64,000 nt of DNA from Sedimenticola sp. (GTDB taxonomy: Bacteria; Pseudomonadota; Gammaproteobacteria; Chromatiales; Chromatiaceae). This document shows, one piece after another, positions 28,391 through 37,830 of the stretch. The stretch spans positions 1 through 64,000 of the forward strand of contig JALSQZ010000226.1 of the NCBI GenBank assembly GCA_026985055.1, in the 5' to 3' direction. The notes under the pieces were generated by a model, which saw nothing but the letters and a program-made list of their open reading frames with translations, was not told where the DNA came from and did no database searches. Both the position numbers and the translations under genes were made by a program. The first letter of the stretch is position 1. Each line of letters starts with the position of its first letter.

Positions 28391-29072
28391 GAAAGCGATT
28401 CCGGTTTTGACCATCGACGGTCCCAGTGGCTCCGGCAAGGGCACGGTGGCGGCCCGGGTGGCAGAGGAGCTGGGCTGGCATGTTCTTGATTCCGGAGCGC
28501 TGTACCGTTTGACCGGGCTGGCGGCACGCAAGGCCGGGGTGGATTTCGCGGATCATGCGGCAGTGGCGGCCATTGCCCGGAATCTTCCGGCCCGTTTTGA
28601 GGGTGGTCGGGTTTTTCTTGGCGATGAAGAAGTCACCCTTGAGATCCGCAGCGAAACCGCGGGTAATGATGCCTCTAAGGTGGCTGCCATCCCCGAGGTG
28701 CGTGCTGCCTTGCTGGACTGGCAGCGTGGCTATGCGAAGCCTCCTGGCCTGGTTGCGGATGGGCGGGATATGGGAACCGTGGTTTTTCCGGAGGCGCAGG
28801 TGAAGATATTTCTCGATGCGAGCGCCGGGGAGCGGGCCAGGCGCCGGTATAAGCAGTTGAAGGACAAGGGAATTGATGTTAACCTAACCGGTCTCATTGC
28901 GGAAATAGAGGAGCGTGATCGGCGCGACCGTAACCGCAGTGTGGCGCCCCTGGCGCCGGCGGACGACGCCCTGCGCATCGATTCCACTTCCATGAATATC
29001 GACGAGGTGGTGAATTTGGTGCTGCAGGCTGTGTCCAGGGCGGGCAGTGGGCAAGCTGGCGGGAATGGCTGA
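28383..29072 (+). CDS. cmk: Cytidylate kinase
   Basis: Phosphorylates CMP and dCMP. The P-loop GPSGSGKG is at residues 13-20, and DSGALYR and [13 protein letters not shown] are conserved CMP-site motifs. The 229-residue product is normal length. The ATG at 28383 overlaps the aroA stop by 8 nt. The open frame extends upstream to 28338, but those residues are not part of the family. The order aroA-cmk-rpsA is conserved in gammaproteobacteria. Confidence 0.95.
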   Translation: MNEKAIPVLTIDGPSGSGKGTVAARVAEELGWHVLDSGALYRLTGLAARKAGVDFADHAAVAAIARNLPARFEGGRVFLGDEEVTLEIRSETAGNDASKVAAIPEVRAALLDWQRGYAKPPGLVADGRDMGTVVFPEAQVKIFLDASAGERARRRYKQLKDKGIDVNLTGLIAEIEERDRRDRNRSVAPLAPADDALRIDSTSMNIDEVVNLVLQAVSRAGSGQAGGNG

Positions 29073-29100
29073 TTTTCCCGGTGGCGGCTGAATTTGGCGT

Positions 29101-29143
29101 TTCCTGCTCCCGGGCCTGGCTGGTCGGGAGCGGGAAGCATTTT
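29101..29143 (+). terminator. Intrinsic terminator or attenuator before rpsA
   Basis: A 12-bp stem (29101-29112 with 29125-29136, one G-U pair) with a 12-nt loop is followed by GCA and seven Ts. It would end aroA/cmk transcripts, or attenuate read-through into rpsA, whose own leader follows. Confidence 0.65.
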
Positions 29144-29221
29144 TTTAACCTGAACCAAGTATGAAGCCCCTCGCGGGTTTTGCATGGGTGGCCTGCTCGA
29201 CAGGTCGGAGTAATTCAACCA

Positions 29222-30910
29222 ATGACTGAAAGTTTCGCGGATCTCCTCGAAGAGAGCTTTACCAATACCAACCTCAAGCCCGGTGCCATCGTCATCGGCA
29301 CTGTTGTCGGCATCGACAATGAAAATGTCATCGTCAACGCCGGACTCAAGTCCGAAGGCGTGATTCCCAAGAGCCAGTTCATGAACGCGGATGGAGAGCT
29401 GGAAGTCTCCGTGGGCGATCAGGTGGAAGTGGCCCTGGAAGCAGTAGAAGACGGTTCCGGCATGACCCGGCTGTCCCGGGAGAAGGCCAAGCGCCATCAC
29501 GCCTGGGCCAAGCTGGAAAAAGCCTTCGACAACGAGGAGATCGTTATCGGCCGCATCACCGGCAAGGTGAAAGGTGGTTTCACCGTGGATCTGCAGGATC
29601 TGCGGGCCTTCCTGCCTGGTTCCCTGGTAGACGTGCGCCCCGTGCGCGACACCGCCTACCTGGAAGGAAAGGATCTGGAGTTCAAGGTTATCAAGCTGGA
29701 CCAGAAGCGCAACAACGTGGTGGTTTCCCGCCGTGCGGTGGTAGAGCAGGAATATAGCGAAGAGCGCGAAAAGGTATTGGAAAGCCTGGAAGAAGGCGTG
29801 GTGGTCAAGGGTATCGTCAAGAACCTCACCGACTACGGAGCCTTTGTGGATCTGGGTGGCGTGGATGGCTTGCTGCACATCACCGACATGGCCTGGAAGC
29901 GGGTCAAGCATCCTTCCGAAGTGGTCGAGATCGGCGACGAGATCGATGTGCGCGTACTCAAGTTCGACAAGGAGAAGATGCGCGTCTCCCTCGGCCTCAA
30001 GCAACTGGGCGAAGATCCCTGGGACAATATCATGCGTCGCTATCCCGTGGGCACCCGTCTGTTCGGCAAGGTTACCAATCTGGCTGATTATGGTGCTTTC
30101 GTGGAAATCGAGGAAGGCGTGGAAGGTCTGGTACACGTGTCCGAAATGGACTGGACCAACAAGAACATTCATCCCTCCAAGGTGGTTCAGCTGGGTGATG
30201 AAGTGGAAGTCATGGTGCTGGATATCGACGAAGAGCGGCGCCGCATCTCTCTGGGCATGAAACAATGCAAGCCCAATCCCTGGGATGAGTTTGCAGAGAA
30301 TCACAAGAAGGGCGATCATGTCAGTGGCAAGATCAAGTCCATTACCGATTTCGGTATTTTCATTGGACTCGATGGCGGTATCGATGGTCTGGTGCATCTG
30401 TCCGACATCACCTGGGACGAGCCGGGTGAAGACCTGATTCGCAACTACAAGAAGGGCCAGGAACTGGAGACCGTGGTGTTGTCCGTGGATCCGGAGCGCG
30501 AGCGTATCTCCCTGGGCATCAAGCAGCTGGATCAGGATCCGTTCTCCACTTACCTGGCAACCCATGAAAAGGGCAGCATCGTTACTGGTACCATCAAGGA
30601 AGTGGATGCCAAGGGCGCTACTGTTGAACTCGCGGAAGGTGTCGATGGCTATATCCGCGCTTCCGAGATTTCCCGTGATCGCGTTGAAGATGCGCGTACG
30701 GTGCTCAAGGAAGGTGAGGAGGTCGAAGCCAAGTTCACCGGTGTGGATCGCAAGAACCGCGCGTTGATGCTCTCTATCAAGGGCAAGGACTTCGACGAGG
30801 AAAAGGCCACCATCGAGAGCTACAAGGCCGGCGGCGCCACTGCCGGTTCTGCGTCCCTGGGTGACCTGCTGAAAGACCAGTTGTCTGTCAACAAGGACAA
30901 CGCCGAGTAA
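29222..30910 (+). CDS. rpsA: 30S ribosomal protein S1
   Basis: mRNA-binding ribosomal protein of 562 residues with six S1 repeats. The last four contain variants of [22 protein letters not shown]. The start at ATG 29222 matches the family ([12 protein letters not shown]); an upstream ATG at 29180 lies in the leader. About 150 nt separate it from cmk, with a hairpin terminator in between, so it probably has its own promoter and the usual S1 autoregulation at the leader (known of the family, not visible here). Confidence 0.98.
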   Translation: MTESFADLLEESFTNTNLKPGAIVIGTVVGIDNENVIVNAGLKSEGVIPKSQFMNADGELEVSVGDQVEVALEAVEDGSGMTRLSREKAKRHHAWAKLEKAFDNEEIVIGRITGKVKGGFTVDLQDLRAFLPGSLVDVRPVRDTAYLEGKDLEFKVIKLDQKRNNVVVSRRAVVEQEYSEEREKVLESLEEGVVVKGIVKNLTDYGAFVDLGGVDGLLHITDMAWKRVKHPSEVVEIGDEIDVRVLKFDKEKMRVSLGLKQLGEDPWDNIMRRYPVGTRLFGKVTNLADYGAFVEIEEGVEGLVHVSEMDWTNKNIHPSKVVQLGDEVEVMVLDIDEERRRISLGMKQCKPNPWDEFAENHKKGDHVSGKIKSITDFGIFIGLDGGIDGLVHLSDITWDEPGEDLIRNYKKGQELETVVLSVDPERERISLGIKQLDQDPFSTYLATHEKGSIVTGTIKEVDAKGATVELAEGVDGYIRASEISRDRVEDARTVLKEGEEVEAKFTGVDRKNRALMLSIKGKDFDEEKATIESYKAGGATAGSASLGDLLKDQLSVNKDNAE

Positions 30911-30961
30911 TATCTGGATCAGAGCGAGGTGGCGCAAGCTGCCTCGTCAAAGGGGTAACTG

Positions 30962-31267
30962 ATGACAAAATCTGAACTGATCGAAGCGATCGCGCGTCAG
31001 CAGACGCATCTGGCACATCGGGATGTGGAGCTGGCGGTAAAATGCATGCTGGAACAGATGAGTCAGTCACTGGCCAATGGCGAACGCATCGAAGTGCGTG
31101 GTTTTGGCAGTTTCTCGCTGCACTACCGGCCGCCACGCATGGGACGCAATCCCAAGACCGGCGAACCCGTGGCGTTGTCCGGGAAACATGTGCCTCACTT
31201 CAAACCGGGGCGTGAGTTGCGTGAACGGGTCAACAAGCGTTATCAGGAGTCCCTGAAGAAAAGCTGA
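30962..31267 (+). CDS. ihfB: Integration host factor subunit beta
   Basis: DNA-bending nucleoid protein of 101 residues, the partner of IhfA. It shows [11 protein letters not shown], the [13 protein letters not shown] arm and [10 protein letters not shown] with the intercalating Pro. It is the last gene of the gyrA-ihfB block and is followed at once by a strong terminator. Confidence 0.97.
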   Translation: MTKSELIEAIARQQTHLAHRDVELAVKCMLEQMSQSLANGERIEVRGFGSFSLHYRPPRMGRNPKTGEPVALSGKHVPHFKPGRELRERVNKRYQESLKKS

Positions 31268-31284
31268 TCGACAGGATACTGCGC

Positions 31285-31313
31285 AAAAAAGCCGGCATAA
31301 CGCCGGCTTTTTT
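31285..31313 (+). terminator. Intrinsic terminator after ihfB
   Basis: GCCGGC-ATAAC-GCCGGC is flanked by six As on the left and six Ts on the right. It is A-rich on one side and T-rich on the other, so it can also serve the convergent gene at 31332-31511. Confidence 0.9.
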
Positions 31314-31331
31314 GTTGTTGCAGCAAAAGTT

Positions 31332-31511
31332 TTATTTCTTGGTGCTAACTTTCAACAGAGGGTAGAAAGGACACCAGCCCATCAATCCCGTGAACAGGGG
31401 AATCGCGCCCAGGGCGCCCCACCAGTTCTGGGCATAAACACCCCAGCCGATGACCGCCAGACCGACGATGACCCGAAGAATCTTGTCGATACCACCAACA
31501 TTCTGTTTCAT
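31332..31511 (-). CDS. DUF2892 inner-membrane protein
   Basis: A 59-residue protein starting MKQNVGGIDKILRV, with two membrane helices and the GWCPFYPLL motif typical of DUF2892 (YgaP transmembrane-type) proteins. AGGAGA precedes the ATG. DUF2892 proteins often accompany rhodaneses or sulfur genes and Crp/Fnr regulators; here it follows a Crp/Fnr regulator by about 100 nt on the same strand. Its function is not established. Confidence 0.85.
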   Translation of the reverse strand: MKQNVGGIDKILRVIVGLAVIGWGVYAQNWWGALGAIPLFTGLMGWCPFYPLLKVSTKK

Positions 31512-31603
31512 TTTGCGTTCTCCTGATATTTTGCTTGTCTTTGCCGACAGGCAGGTATTGCCTGTCCCGTGTGCAAAAGATAGTTCAATCCGTATTGTTT
31601 GTC

Positions 31604-31618
31604 TGTGACAATGTCACA
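31604..31618. promoter_or_regulatory. Perfect palindrome upstream of DUF2892 gene, candidate Crp/Fnr-type operator
   Basis: TGTGACAATGTCACA is a perfect 15-bp palindrome overlapping the stop codon of the Crp/Fnr gene, about 95 nt upstream of the DUF2892 gene. The half-sites are TGTGA/TCACA but the spacer is 5 bp, not the 6 of a classical Crp site. It could be the operator of the adjacent regulator. Confidence 0.45.
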
Positions 31619-32264
31619 TTGGTGATTCGAGCAGCCTCAGCCAGCCCCGGCCCAGTTCCACCAGTCCCTGCTCTTCCAGATCCTTGAGCAGGCGGCTGAT
31701 TACCTCCCGGGAAGTGCCCAGTTCAGCGGCGATTTGCTGGTGGGTGATGCGCTTTTGTTCCCCAAGGGGAAACAGATCGCGCTGATTGAGATAGAAAGCC
31801 AGGCGTTCGTCCATGCGCCGGAAAGTGACTTCTTCCACCAGACTGATGATTTCTCCAAGTCGTTCGGCGATGAGATTCCAGGCATAGCGCCGCCACAGAG
31901 GGCTGTCTTCCATCCAGGCTTGTATGGCGGAAGCCGGCACCATGATGGCCTGCAACTCGGATTCGCTGACGGCAAAGGCGGGAAAACGCTTTGTGCTGAT
32001 GATGCAGGACAGGGTGAGTATGCAGCATTCGCCTGGTTCCACCCGGTACAGGGTGATTTCCCGTCCGGTCTCGCTGAGCTTGTAGATTCGTCCGACGCCC
32101 GAGAGCACGAAGGCCAGATGACTGCAGGTGCTGCCTTCCATGCAGATGTGTTGGCCGGCTTCCAGTCTGGCGGGACTGCCATTGGTCAGCAGCGCCTCAA
32201 GTAATTCCTGATCTTTTCCCAGTTCCGGGAACAGGGATTTGAAGGGTTCAATTCCCGCCAGCAT
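31614..32264 (-). CDS. Crp/Fnr-family transcriptional regulator, Cys-rich
   Basis: A 216-residue regulator with a cyclic-nucleotide-binding-like N-terminal domain and a C-terminal winged helix (THQQIAAELGTSREVISRLL). The recognition helix has the E-x2-SR pattern of Fnr. It lacks the N-terminal Fnr iron-sulfur Cys cluster. It carries instead a GECCILTLSC stretch plus two more Cys, a pattern I associate with the Crp/Fnr group that neighbours DUF2892 genes. A thiol- or sulfide-responsive role is plausible but unproven. The downstream DUF2892 gene is the likely target. Confidence 0.88.
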   Translation of the reverse strand: MLAGIEPFKSLFPELGKDQELLEALLTNGSPARLEAGQHICMEGSTCSHLAFVLSGVGRIYKLSETGREITLYRVEPGECCILTLSCIISTKRFPAFAVSESELQAIMVPASAIQAWMEDSPLWRRYAWNLIAERLGEIISLVEEVTFRRMDERLAFYLNQRDLFPLGEQKRITHQQIAAELGTSREVISRLLKDLEEQGLVELGRGWLRLLESPM

Positions 32265-32270
32265 GGGATA

Positions 32271-33038
32271 TCAACTGATCACGGGGGAGAAGCAGAAGCT
32301 GGTGTCGTCAGTTGCCGGATGGATATAAGGGCCTTCCAGCAGATCCGCACCGGAAGACCAGTGCAGGTTCACGTCCTGGGGACGCTTGATACCGGGCAGC
32401 AGTATGCGCACCCCCCGCTTGTGGCATACATTGATGACGCGATGCACGAGTTCGTCATCCGCATTCAGCAATTTGGGCGCAACACCGATATAACGGCTGT
32501 TCATGACCTTGAGAATCTTGATGGCGGCCGGATGCTCAGAGAACTGATCGATCATGGTTTCCACATCCAGCTTGTGCAGAGCTTCGGTACAGTTTTTTGC
32601 CTGTTTCAGATCCTTGGCGATCTGGGACAGACGGAAACCGATGATCAGTCCACGGCTGGACAGGTCTTCGCGCTGGCGCTGGCGATCCAGCCAGCGGGGA
32701 TATTCGGGATTGTGCAGGGCGGCGATGGACTGGGGAATAACGATGGTGGCTTCCGGCTGTTCCAGGTGCATGCGCTTGAGTGCCTGCAAGCCGGTGCCGG
32801 CCATCCAGCGATCCAGGGCGGCTTCCATGTCGGACATGCCAGCCAGCTTGCGCAGGCTGTTGAAGGGGATGAGTTGTCCCGTGGATGTCTTCAGGTGACA
32901 GCCCAGCAGGTAGGTCTTGCGTGCGGGAAAGCGTGTCTGCAGCAGGGGATGATAGCTGGGAATCAGCAGATCCTCGTCGATGGCCTGCTTCATGAGACGC
33001 ATCAGCTTGATGTTCTTTTCCGGTGTCTGATTGTGCAT
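32271..33038 (-). CDS. Degenerate EAL-like domain protein
   Basis: A 255-residue soluble protein whose layout follows an EAL phosphodiesterase: YHPLLQTRFPARKTYLLGCHLK for the start of the barrel, IVIPQSIAALHN, RGLIIGFRLSQI, and ADLLEGPYIHPA at the end. The EAL triad and the catalytic Glu and Asp positions are missing. It would act as a c-di-GMP receptor or a purely structural module, if the fold call is right. Translation starts at ATG 33038, 5 nt after the phoH-like gene, so the two are one transcription unit. The open frame extending to 33209 is inside phoH and not used. Confidence 0.65.
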   Translation of the reverse strand: MHNQTPEKNIKLMRLMKQAIDEDLLIPSYHPLLQTRFPARKTYLLGCHLKTSTGQLIPFNSLRKLAGMSDMEAALDRWMAGTGLQALKRMHLEQPEATIVIPQSIAALHNPEYPRWLDRQRQREDLSSRGLIIGFRLSQIAKDLKQAKNCTEALHKLDVETMIDQFSEHPAAIKILKVMNSRYIGVAPKLLNADDELVHRVINVCHKRGVRILLPGIKRPQDVNLHWSSGADLLEGPYIHPATDDTSFCFSPVIS

Positions 33039-33043
33039 GTCGG

Positions 33044-34450
33044 TCAAAGGGTATCCGAGGCAAAGTCCGCCAGGCGTGAACGCTCGCCGCGCAGCAGAGT
33101 GATATGCCCACTGTGCGGCCACTGCTTGAAACGATCCACGACATAGGTCAAGCCGGAAGTGGTTTCGGTCAGATACGGCGTGTCGATCTGCGCTACATTC
33201 CCCAGGCAAATGACCTTGGTTCCGGGACCGGCCCGGGTAATCAGGGTTTTCATCTGCTTGGCGGTGAGATTCTGTGCTTCATCGAGAATGATGTACTTGT
33301 TGAGGAAGGTGCGACCACGCATGAAATTCAGGGAATGGATGCGAATGCGGGAACGCAGCAGATCGTCTGCCGCGGCCCGGCCCCAGTCGCCGCCGCCGGT
33401 CTGGGTCAACACTTCCAGATTGTCCATGAGGGCGCCCATCCAGGGCGTCATCTTTTCTTCCTCGGTGCCCGGCAGGAAACCGATGTCCTCGCCCACGGGC
33501 ACGGTCACCCGGGTCATGATGATCTCCTTGTACAGGCTTTTGTCCAGCACCTGGGTCAAGCCGGCGGCCAGCGCGAGAAGAGTCTTGCCTGTGCCGGCAG
33601 TGCCGAGCAGGGTGACAAAGTCGATGTTGGGGTCGAGGAGCATGTTCAGGGCAAAGTTCTGCTCCCGGTTGCGTGCCTGTATGCCCCACACGGAATGTTT
33701 GCTGCTGCTGAAATCTTCTGCCAGCTCGATGAGCGCATCGTCGCCATCTTTTTCCCGGACGATGGCCTGAAAGCCACTGTCGCCGTTCATGTACAGGCAC
33801 TGATTGGGGTACCAGTCCCGGGTGTCCGGGCCGGAGATGCGATACCAGGTATGACCGGATTCCTGCCAGGATTCCATGTCCTTGCTGTGGGTTTCCCAAA
33901 AATCTTGCGGAAGTTCCCGGGTGCCGCTGTAGAGCAGGCTGACATCATCCAGAACCTGATCGTTGCTGTAGTCTTCCGTCGGAACGCCCACGATGGCGGC
34001 CTTGATGCGCAGGTTGATGTCCTTGGAAATCAACACCACGTGACGGTCCGGGCGTTTTTCCTGCAGCGCCAGGGCGGCAGCCAGTATGGAGTTGTCCGGC
34101 GTGTTTCCTGGCAGGGAGTCCGGCAGGTGGTTGATCAGGCTCTGGGTCTGGAAAAACAGGCGCCCGCGGATGCCGGCCTGCTCCTCGCTGCTGCCAAAGT
34201 TGGGTATGGGCAGGCCCTGGTCGATTTCCGTCTTGCTGGAGTGAGCCACGATGTCATCCAGAAAACGGCTGGCCTGACGCACATTGCGCGCCACTTCGGA
34301 CATGCCCTTCTTGCTTCTGTCCAGTTCCTCCAGCACCACCATGGGCAGGAAGATATCGTGCTCCTCGAAACGGAACAGGGCGCTGGGATCGTGCATGAGC
34401 ACGTTGGTATCGAGGACGAATAGTCGTTGCTGCTCGGTGGCGTCAGGCAT
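33044..34450 (-). CDS. PhoH-like protein with PIN domain
   Basis: A 468-residue protein with an N-terminal PIN ribonuclease domain (LFVLDTNVLMHDP, conserved acidic residues) and a C-terminal PhoH ATPase (Walker A GTAGTGKT, and IILDEAQNLTAKQMKTLITRAG as Walker B). The YlaK/PhoH2 group of RNA helicase-ribonucleases has this layout. Its role in RNA turnover is inferred from the family. It lies upstream of the EAL-like gene and 12 nt downstream of bcp, so the three are probably co-transcribed. Confidence 0.9.
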   Translation of the reverse strand: MPDATEQQRLFVLDTNVLMHDPSALFRFEEHDIFLPMVVLEELDRSKKGMSEVARNVRQASRFLDDIVAHSSKTEIDQGLPIPNFGSSEEQAGIRGRLFFQTQSLINHLPDSLPGNTPDNSILAAALALQEKRPDRHVVLISKDINLRIKAAIVGVPTEDYSNDQVLDDVSLLYSGTRELPQDFWETHSKDMESWQESGHTWYRISGPDTRDWYPNQCLYMNGDSGFQAIVREKDGDDALIELAEDFSSSKHSVWGIQARNREQNFALNMLLDPNIDFVTLLGTAGTGKTLLALAAGLTQVLDKSLYKEIIMTRVTVPVGEDIGFLPGTEEEKMTPWMGALMDNLEVLTQTGGGDWGRAAADDLLRSRIRIHSLNFMRGRTFLNKYIILDEAQNLTAKQMKTLITRAGPGTKVICLGNVAQIDTPYLTETTSGLTYVVDRFKQWPHSGHITLLRGERSRLADFASDTL

Positions 34451-34462
34451 GGGTGGATATCC

Positions 34463-34936
34463 TCATGCGCCTTTTTTCAGCGCTTTCAGGGTTTCCAGCA
34501 CATCTTCCACATGACCCTTGACTTTTACCCCCCGCCATTCGTGGCGCAGAATGCCCTGGTCGTCGATGATGAAAGTGCTGCGCTCTATGCCGCGCACCTG
34601 CTTGCCATACATGTTTTTCATTTTGATTACTGCAAAAGCCTGACACAGGCTCTCTTCCTTGTCCGCCACCAGATCGAAGGGAAACCCCTGCTTTGCCTTG
34701 AAATTCTCCTGGGCCTTGAGACTGTCCCGGGAAGCGCCAAGGATGGTGGTGGACTGACGGCGAAACTTGTAGATGGCTTCCTTGAAATCCAGACCTTCCT
34801 GGGTGCAGCCCGGGGTGCTGGCCTTGGGATAGAAATACAATACCAGCCATTTCCCCCGATAATCAGAAAGCTTGCGGGTTTTGTTGCCCGTGAGCAGGAG
34901 TTCGGCGTCCGGGATTTTCTTGCCGACTTTGATCAT
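34463..34936 (-). CDS. bcp: Thiol peroxidase, BCP/PrxQ type
   Basis: A 157-residue peroxiredoxin that reduces peroxides with thioredoxin. The peroxidatic Cys is in TPGCTQEG. The second Cys five residues later that many BCPs use (CTxxxC) is replaced by Leu, so it is a 1-Cys-type or uses a distant partner. The start ATG 34936 is preceded by GGGGGAAC; the ATG at 34954 would include the ribosome site. Confidence 0.9.
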   Translation of the reverse strand: MIKVGKKIPDAELLLTGNKTRKLSDYRGKWLVLYFYPKASTPGCTQEGLDFKEAIYKFRRQSTTILGASRDSLKAQENFKAKQGFPFDLVADKEESLCQAFAVIKMKNMYGKQVRGIERSTFIIDDQGILRHEWRGVKVKGHVEDVLETLKALKKGA

Positions 34937-34962
34937 TGTTGTTCCCCCAATCAATGAGTTTG

Positions 34963-35511
34963 TCAGATAAGTTGTTTCTTGTGTGGCTCCAGTACCGCAT
35001 CCAGATTGATCTCGTCACAGAACTGGAGGAACTCCTCGCGCAGCTCACCTATGGGAATGGCGGCGGGAACACTGATGTTCATTTGTACGGCAAACATGGC
35101 CGTGCCAGTATGGGGTGCTGCATAGGTGGTGGTGGCCAGATCGACGATGTTGATCTGGCGTTTCGAGAAGAAATTGGCCAGCCGGTGCACGATTCCCGGG
35201 TTGTCCATGGAGACCACCTCGACCAGGTAGGGAAGGGCGTCGGCACCGCTGTCCGCCTTGCTGGTCTGACGTGCGATGATGGTCAGTCCGAGTTTCTTTT
35301 CAAGCTCCGGCAACTGGCTTTCGAGGCGCGCCAGCTGGTTCCATGGGCCTTCCACCATTAGCAGGATGGCGAATTCCCCTCCCAGTACGGTCATACGGCT
35401 GTCGCTGATGTTGCAGTCCAGCTGAAATACCGCTTGTGACAGCTCATCCACGATACCCGGCCTATCCTTGCCCAGAGCGGAAAGTACGAGTTGATTGTTT
35501 GGCTTGTTCAT
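34963..35511 (-). CDS. gcvR: GcvR-like ACT-domain regulator
   Basis: A 182-residue protein made of two ACT domains (about residues 8-80 and 95-175). It resembles the glycine cleavage system repressor GcvR, which binds the activator GcvA in E. coli. LGKDRPGIVDELSQAV and VVSMDNPGIVHRLANFFSKRQINIVDL are the two ACT motifs. Its neighbour bcp is also next to gcvR in many gammaproteobacteria. The open frame extends upstream to 36624 antisense to dapA, but only 34963-35511 fits the family. Confidence 0.88.
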   Translation of the reverse strand: MNKPNNQLVLSALGKDRPGIVDELSQAVFQLDCNISDSRMTVLGGEFAILLMVEGPWNQLARLESQLPELEKKLGLTIIARQTSKADSGADALPYLVEVVSMDNPGIVHRLANFFSKRQINIVDLATTTYAAPHTGTAMFAVQMNISVPAAIPIGELREEFLQFCDEINLDAVLEPHKKQLI

Positions 35512-35639
35512 GTTCTGCAAGTTTATCCTATCCAGAAGAATATTCCTTGTCACAATCCATGTTCCGGGGTGAATTTTCCCCGCAGAGCAGGGTTGTTGGG
35601 CGCTTTTTTCCCGGGGGCGGGAAATTGCACAGCTTTTTC

Positions 35640-35669
35640 TTGTCAGCGAATTTTGCCACAGGCTAGAAT
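35640..35669 (+). promoter_or_regulatory. Sigma-70-type promoter for dapA
   Basis: TTGTCA (35640-35645), 18-bp spacer, TAGAAT (35664-35669). It lies in the divergent gap between gcvR and dapA, about 70 nt before the dapA start. Confidence 0.6.
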
Positions 35670-35736
35670 AGCCCTCTTGTGGGTGCTGTCGGTGGCAGGC
35701 CCGGGCCGGTTTCCCGAGTGATGGAGTGACGAACAG

Positions 35737-36612
35737 ATGATGCAGGGTAGTATGGTAGCTTTGGTAACGCCCATGGCGCCCGATGGCAGCGTGGATCTGG
35801 ATTCCATGTACCAACTGCTGGATTGGCATGTGCAGGAAGGCACCAGCGCCATTGTCTCCATGGGAACAACAGGCGAGTCCGCCACCCTGGACGAAAAGGA
35901 ACACTGCAATGTCATCCGGCGTACTGTGGAACACGTAGCGGGACGTATCCCGGTTATCGCCGGAACCGGTGCCAATTCCACTGCCGAGGCCATTAGCCTG
36001 ACCCGTTGTGCCGCAGAAGCCGGGGCGGACGCCTGTCTGCTGGTCACTCCTTATTACAACAAACCCACCCAGGAAGGCCTGTATCTTCATTACAAGGCCA
36101 TCGCAGAAGCGGTGGATGTTCCTCAGATCCTCTATAATGTGCCCGGTCGCACCGCTTGTGACATGCTGCCGGATACCGTCGGACGCCTGGCCGCCATCGA
36201 CAATATCGTGGGTATCAAGGAAGCTACGGGGGATCTGGGACGCCTGGAGCAGATCCGTACCCTTGCCGGGGAATCTTTTGCCCTGTACAGCGGCGATGAT
36301 GCCACCGGTTGCGAGTTCATGCTGCGCGGCGGCAATGGGGTGATTTCCGTGACCACCAATGTCGCGCCCGCGGCCATGGCCCGCATGTGTGAAGCGGCCA
36401 TCGCCGGTGACAGGGAAGCTGCGGAAAAGATGGATAGCCAGCTGGCGGACCTGCATCGCGAGCTGTTTCTGGAATCCAACCCCATTCCGGTAAAATGGGC
36501 GCTGGCGGAAATGGGCAGGATTCAGGAAGGAATACGCCTGCCCCTGACCTGGTTTTCGCCGAAATATCATTCCCCCCTGCGCAAGGCCATGATCCGCGCC
36601 GGTGTTGTCTGA
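35737..36612 (+). CDS. dapA: 4-hydroxy-tetrahydrodipicolinate synthase
   Basis: Condenses aspartate semialdehyde with pyruvate in lysine and diaminopimelate synthesis. The Schiff-base Lys161 (VGIKEATGD), Tyr133 and Arg138 (YNVPGRTA) and the Thr pair at 44-45 (GTTGES) are present. It is 291 residues long. Two ATGs in tandem at 35737 and 35740 are equivalent. The following bamC is its usual neighbour. Confidence 0.97.
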   Translation: MMQGSMVALVTPMAPDGSVDLDSMYQLLDWHVQEGTSAIVSMGTTGESATLDEKEHCNVIRRTVEHVAGRIPVIAGTGANSTAEAISLTRCAAEAGADACLLVTPYYNKPTQEGLYLHYKAIAEAVDVPQILYNVPGRTACDMLPDTVGRLAAIDNIVGIKEATGDLGRLEQIRTLAGESFALYSGDDATGCEFMLRGGNGVISVTTNVAPAAMARMCEAAIAGDREAAEKMDSQLADLHRELFLESNPIPVKWALAEMGRIQEGIRLPLTWFSPKYHSPLRKAMIRAGVV

Positions 36613-36659
36613 GCAATGAATCATAACCGCGGTCGCCTGGCGGCCAGGAAACCCGAATC

Positions 36660-37811
36660 ATGAATTTCAGTATCAAACCGATATTTGTCCTGCTGCCGCT
36701 GTTTTTTCTTGGCGCATGCAGCTCCACGGGGCTGGACAAGATACTTCCGGACAAGCAGGTGGAGTACAAACGCGAGTCCGTGACCGACAAGCAGCTGGAA
36801 GTGCCACCGGATCTTTCTTCCTCGCGCATCGAAAACCGGATTCCGGGCCTGGAAGGCGGCACGACCACCTATTCTGAATATGCGGGAGTAAAAAACGCCA
36901 AATCCGGCAGCGGCCTGCGCAGCTTGCGCCAGTCCGTATTGCCGGAAAACCCTGACGTTCAGGTCAAGCGTGAAGGACGGGATCGCTGGCTGGTGATCAA
37001 GGCGCCGGCGGACGCGGTCTGGGACAGGGTGACCGATTTCTGGCAGGAAAACGGCATTCTTCTGGATAGGCAGGATCCCGCCATAGGTGTCATGGAAACC
37101 ACCTGGCTGGAGAACAAGGCGAATGTAAGCAATGGTTTTATCACTGACTTTGTTCAAAAGGTGTTCGAGGGTGCTTACGATGCGGGTCTGCGGGATCGTT
37201 TCCGTATCCGTCTGGAGCGTGGTGACGACCCCGATACCACGGAACTCTATCTGGTGCATTTCGGCATGGAGCAGGATTTCGTGACCGGGACCACCAACGA
37301 GGAAGATCAGATCTACTGGAAAATCCGCCCCCGGGATCCCGGCCTGGAAGCCATCATGCTCAACCGGATCATGGTTTATCTCGGATTGTCCGAAGCCGAG
37401 GCCAAGGCGGCCCTGGCTGCGGCCAGGGAAGTCCAGGGGGTGAAGACCCGGATGCTCAAGAACAGCGAAGGCGTGGCGCTGTTTATTGGCGAACCCTTCT
37501 CCAGAGCCTGGCGTCTCACGGGGCTGGCTCTGGATCGTGTCGGCTTCGTGGTGGAAGATCGTGATCGTTCCCACGGCGTCTACTATGTGCGTTACAACGA
37601 CCCCATGGACGACAGCAGTAACGGCGGCTGGTTGTCCAAGCTGGCTTTCTGGCGCAGCAATGACAAGGTGGATGAGGCGACGCTGTATCTGGTGCGGGTG
37701 CAGTCCGTGGATGGCGGCAGCCAGGTACGGGTACTCAACGAGAATGGCGAAACCCCGGATTCCGGCACCGATGAGCGCATCCTGACTTTAATCAGGGAAC
37801 AACTGAAATAA
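36660..37811 (+). CDS. bamC: Outer membrane assembly lipoprotein BamC
   Basis: Lipoprotein of the BAM complex that inserts outer-membrane proteins. Signal peptide with lipobox LGAC (Cys20), then the unstructured lasso segment (VPPDLSSSRIE) and two helix-grip domains. It is 383 residues long. It follows dapA by 47 nt. Confidence 0.92.
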   Translation: MNFSIKPIFVLLPLFFLGACSSTGLDKILPDKQVEYKRESVTDKQLEVPPDLSSSRIENRIPGLEGGTTTYSEYAGVKNAKSGSGLRSLRQSVLPENPDVQVKREGRDRWLVIKAPADAVWDRVTDFWQENGILLDRQDPAIGVMETTWLENKANVSNGFITDFVQKVFEGAYDAGLRDRFRIRLERGDDPDTTELYLVHFGMEQDFVTGTTNEEDQIYWKIRPRDPGLEAIMLNRIMVYLGLSEAEAKAALAAAREVQGVKTRMLKNSEGVALFIGEPFSRAWRLTGLALDRVGFVVEDRDRSHGVYYVRYNDPMDDSSNGGWLSKLAFWRSNDKVDEATLYLVRVQSVDGGSQVRVLNENGETPDSGTDERILTLIREQLK

Positions 37812-37830
37812 CAGAAGCCGGGTGAGCCGT

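Noticed and set aside
28730..30937. 735-codon open frame antisense to rpsA and cmk
   Set aside because: Shadow of two certain genes; composition reflects GC-rich third positions of rpsA.
31604..31618. Classical Crp binding site
   Set aside because: Half-sites fit but the spacer is 5 bp, not 6; kept only as an unassigned palindrome.
35512..36624. Long N-terminal extension of the gcvR-like frame across dapA
   Set aside because: It lies antisense to dapA; the ACT protein starts at 35511 with the family N-terminus.
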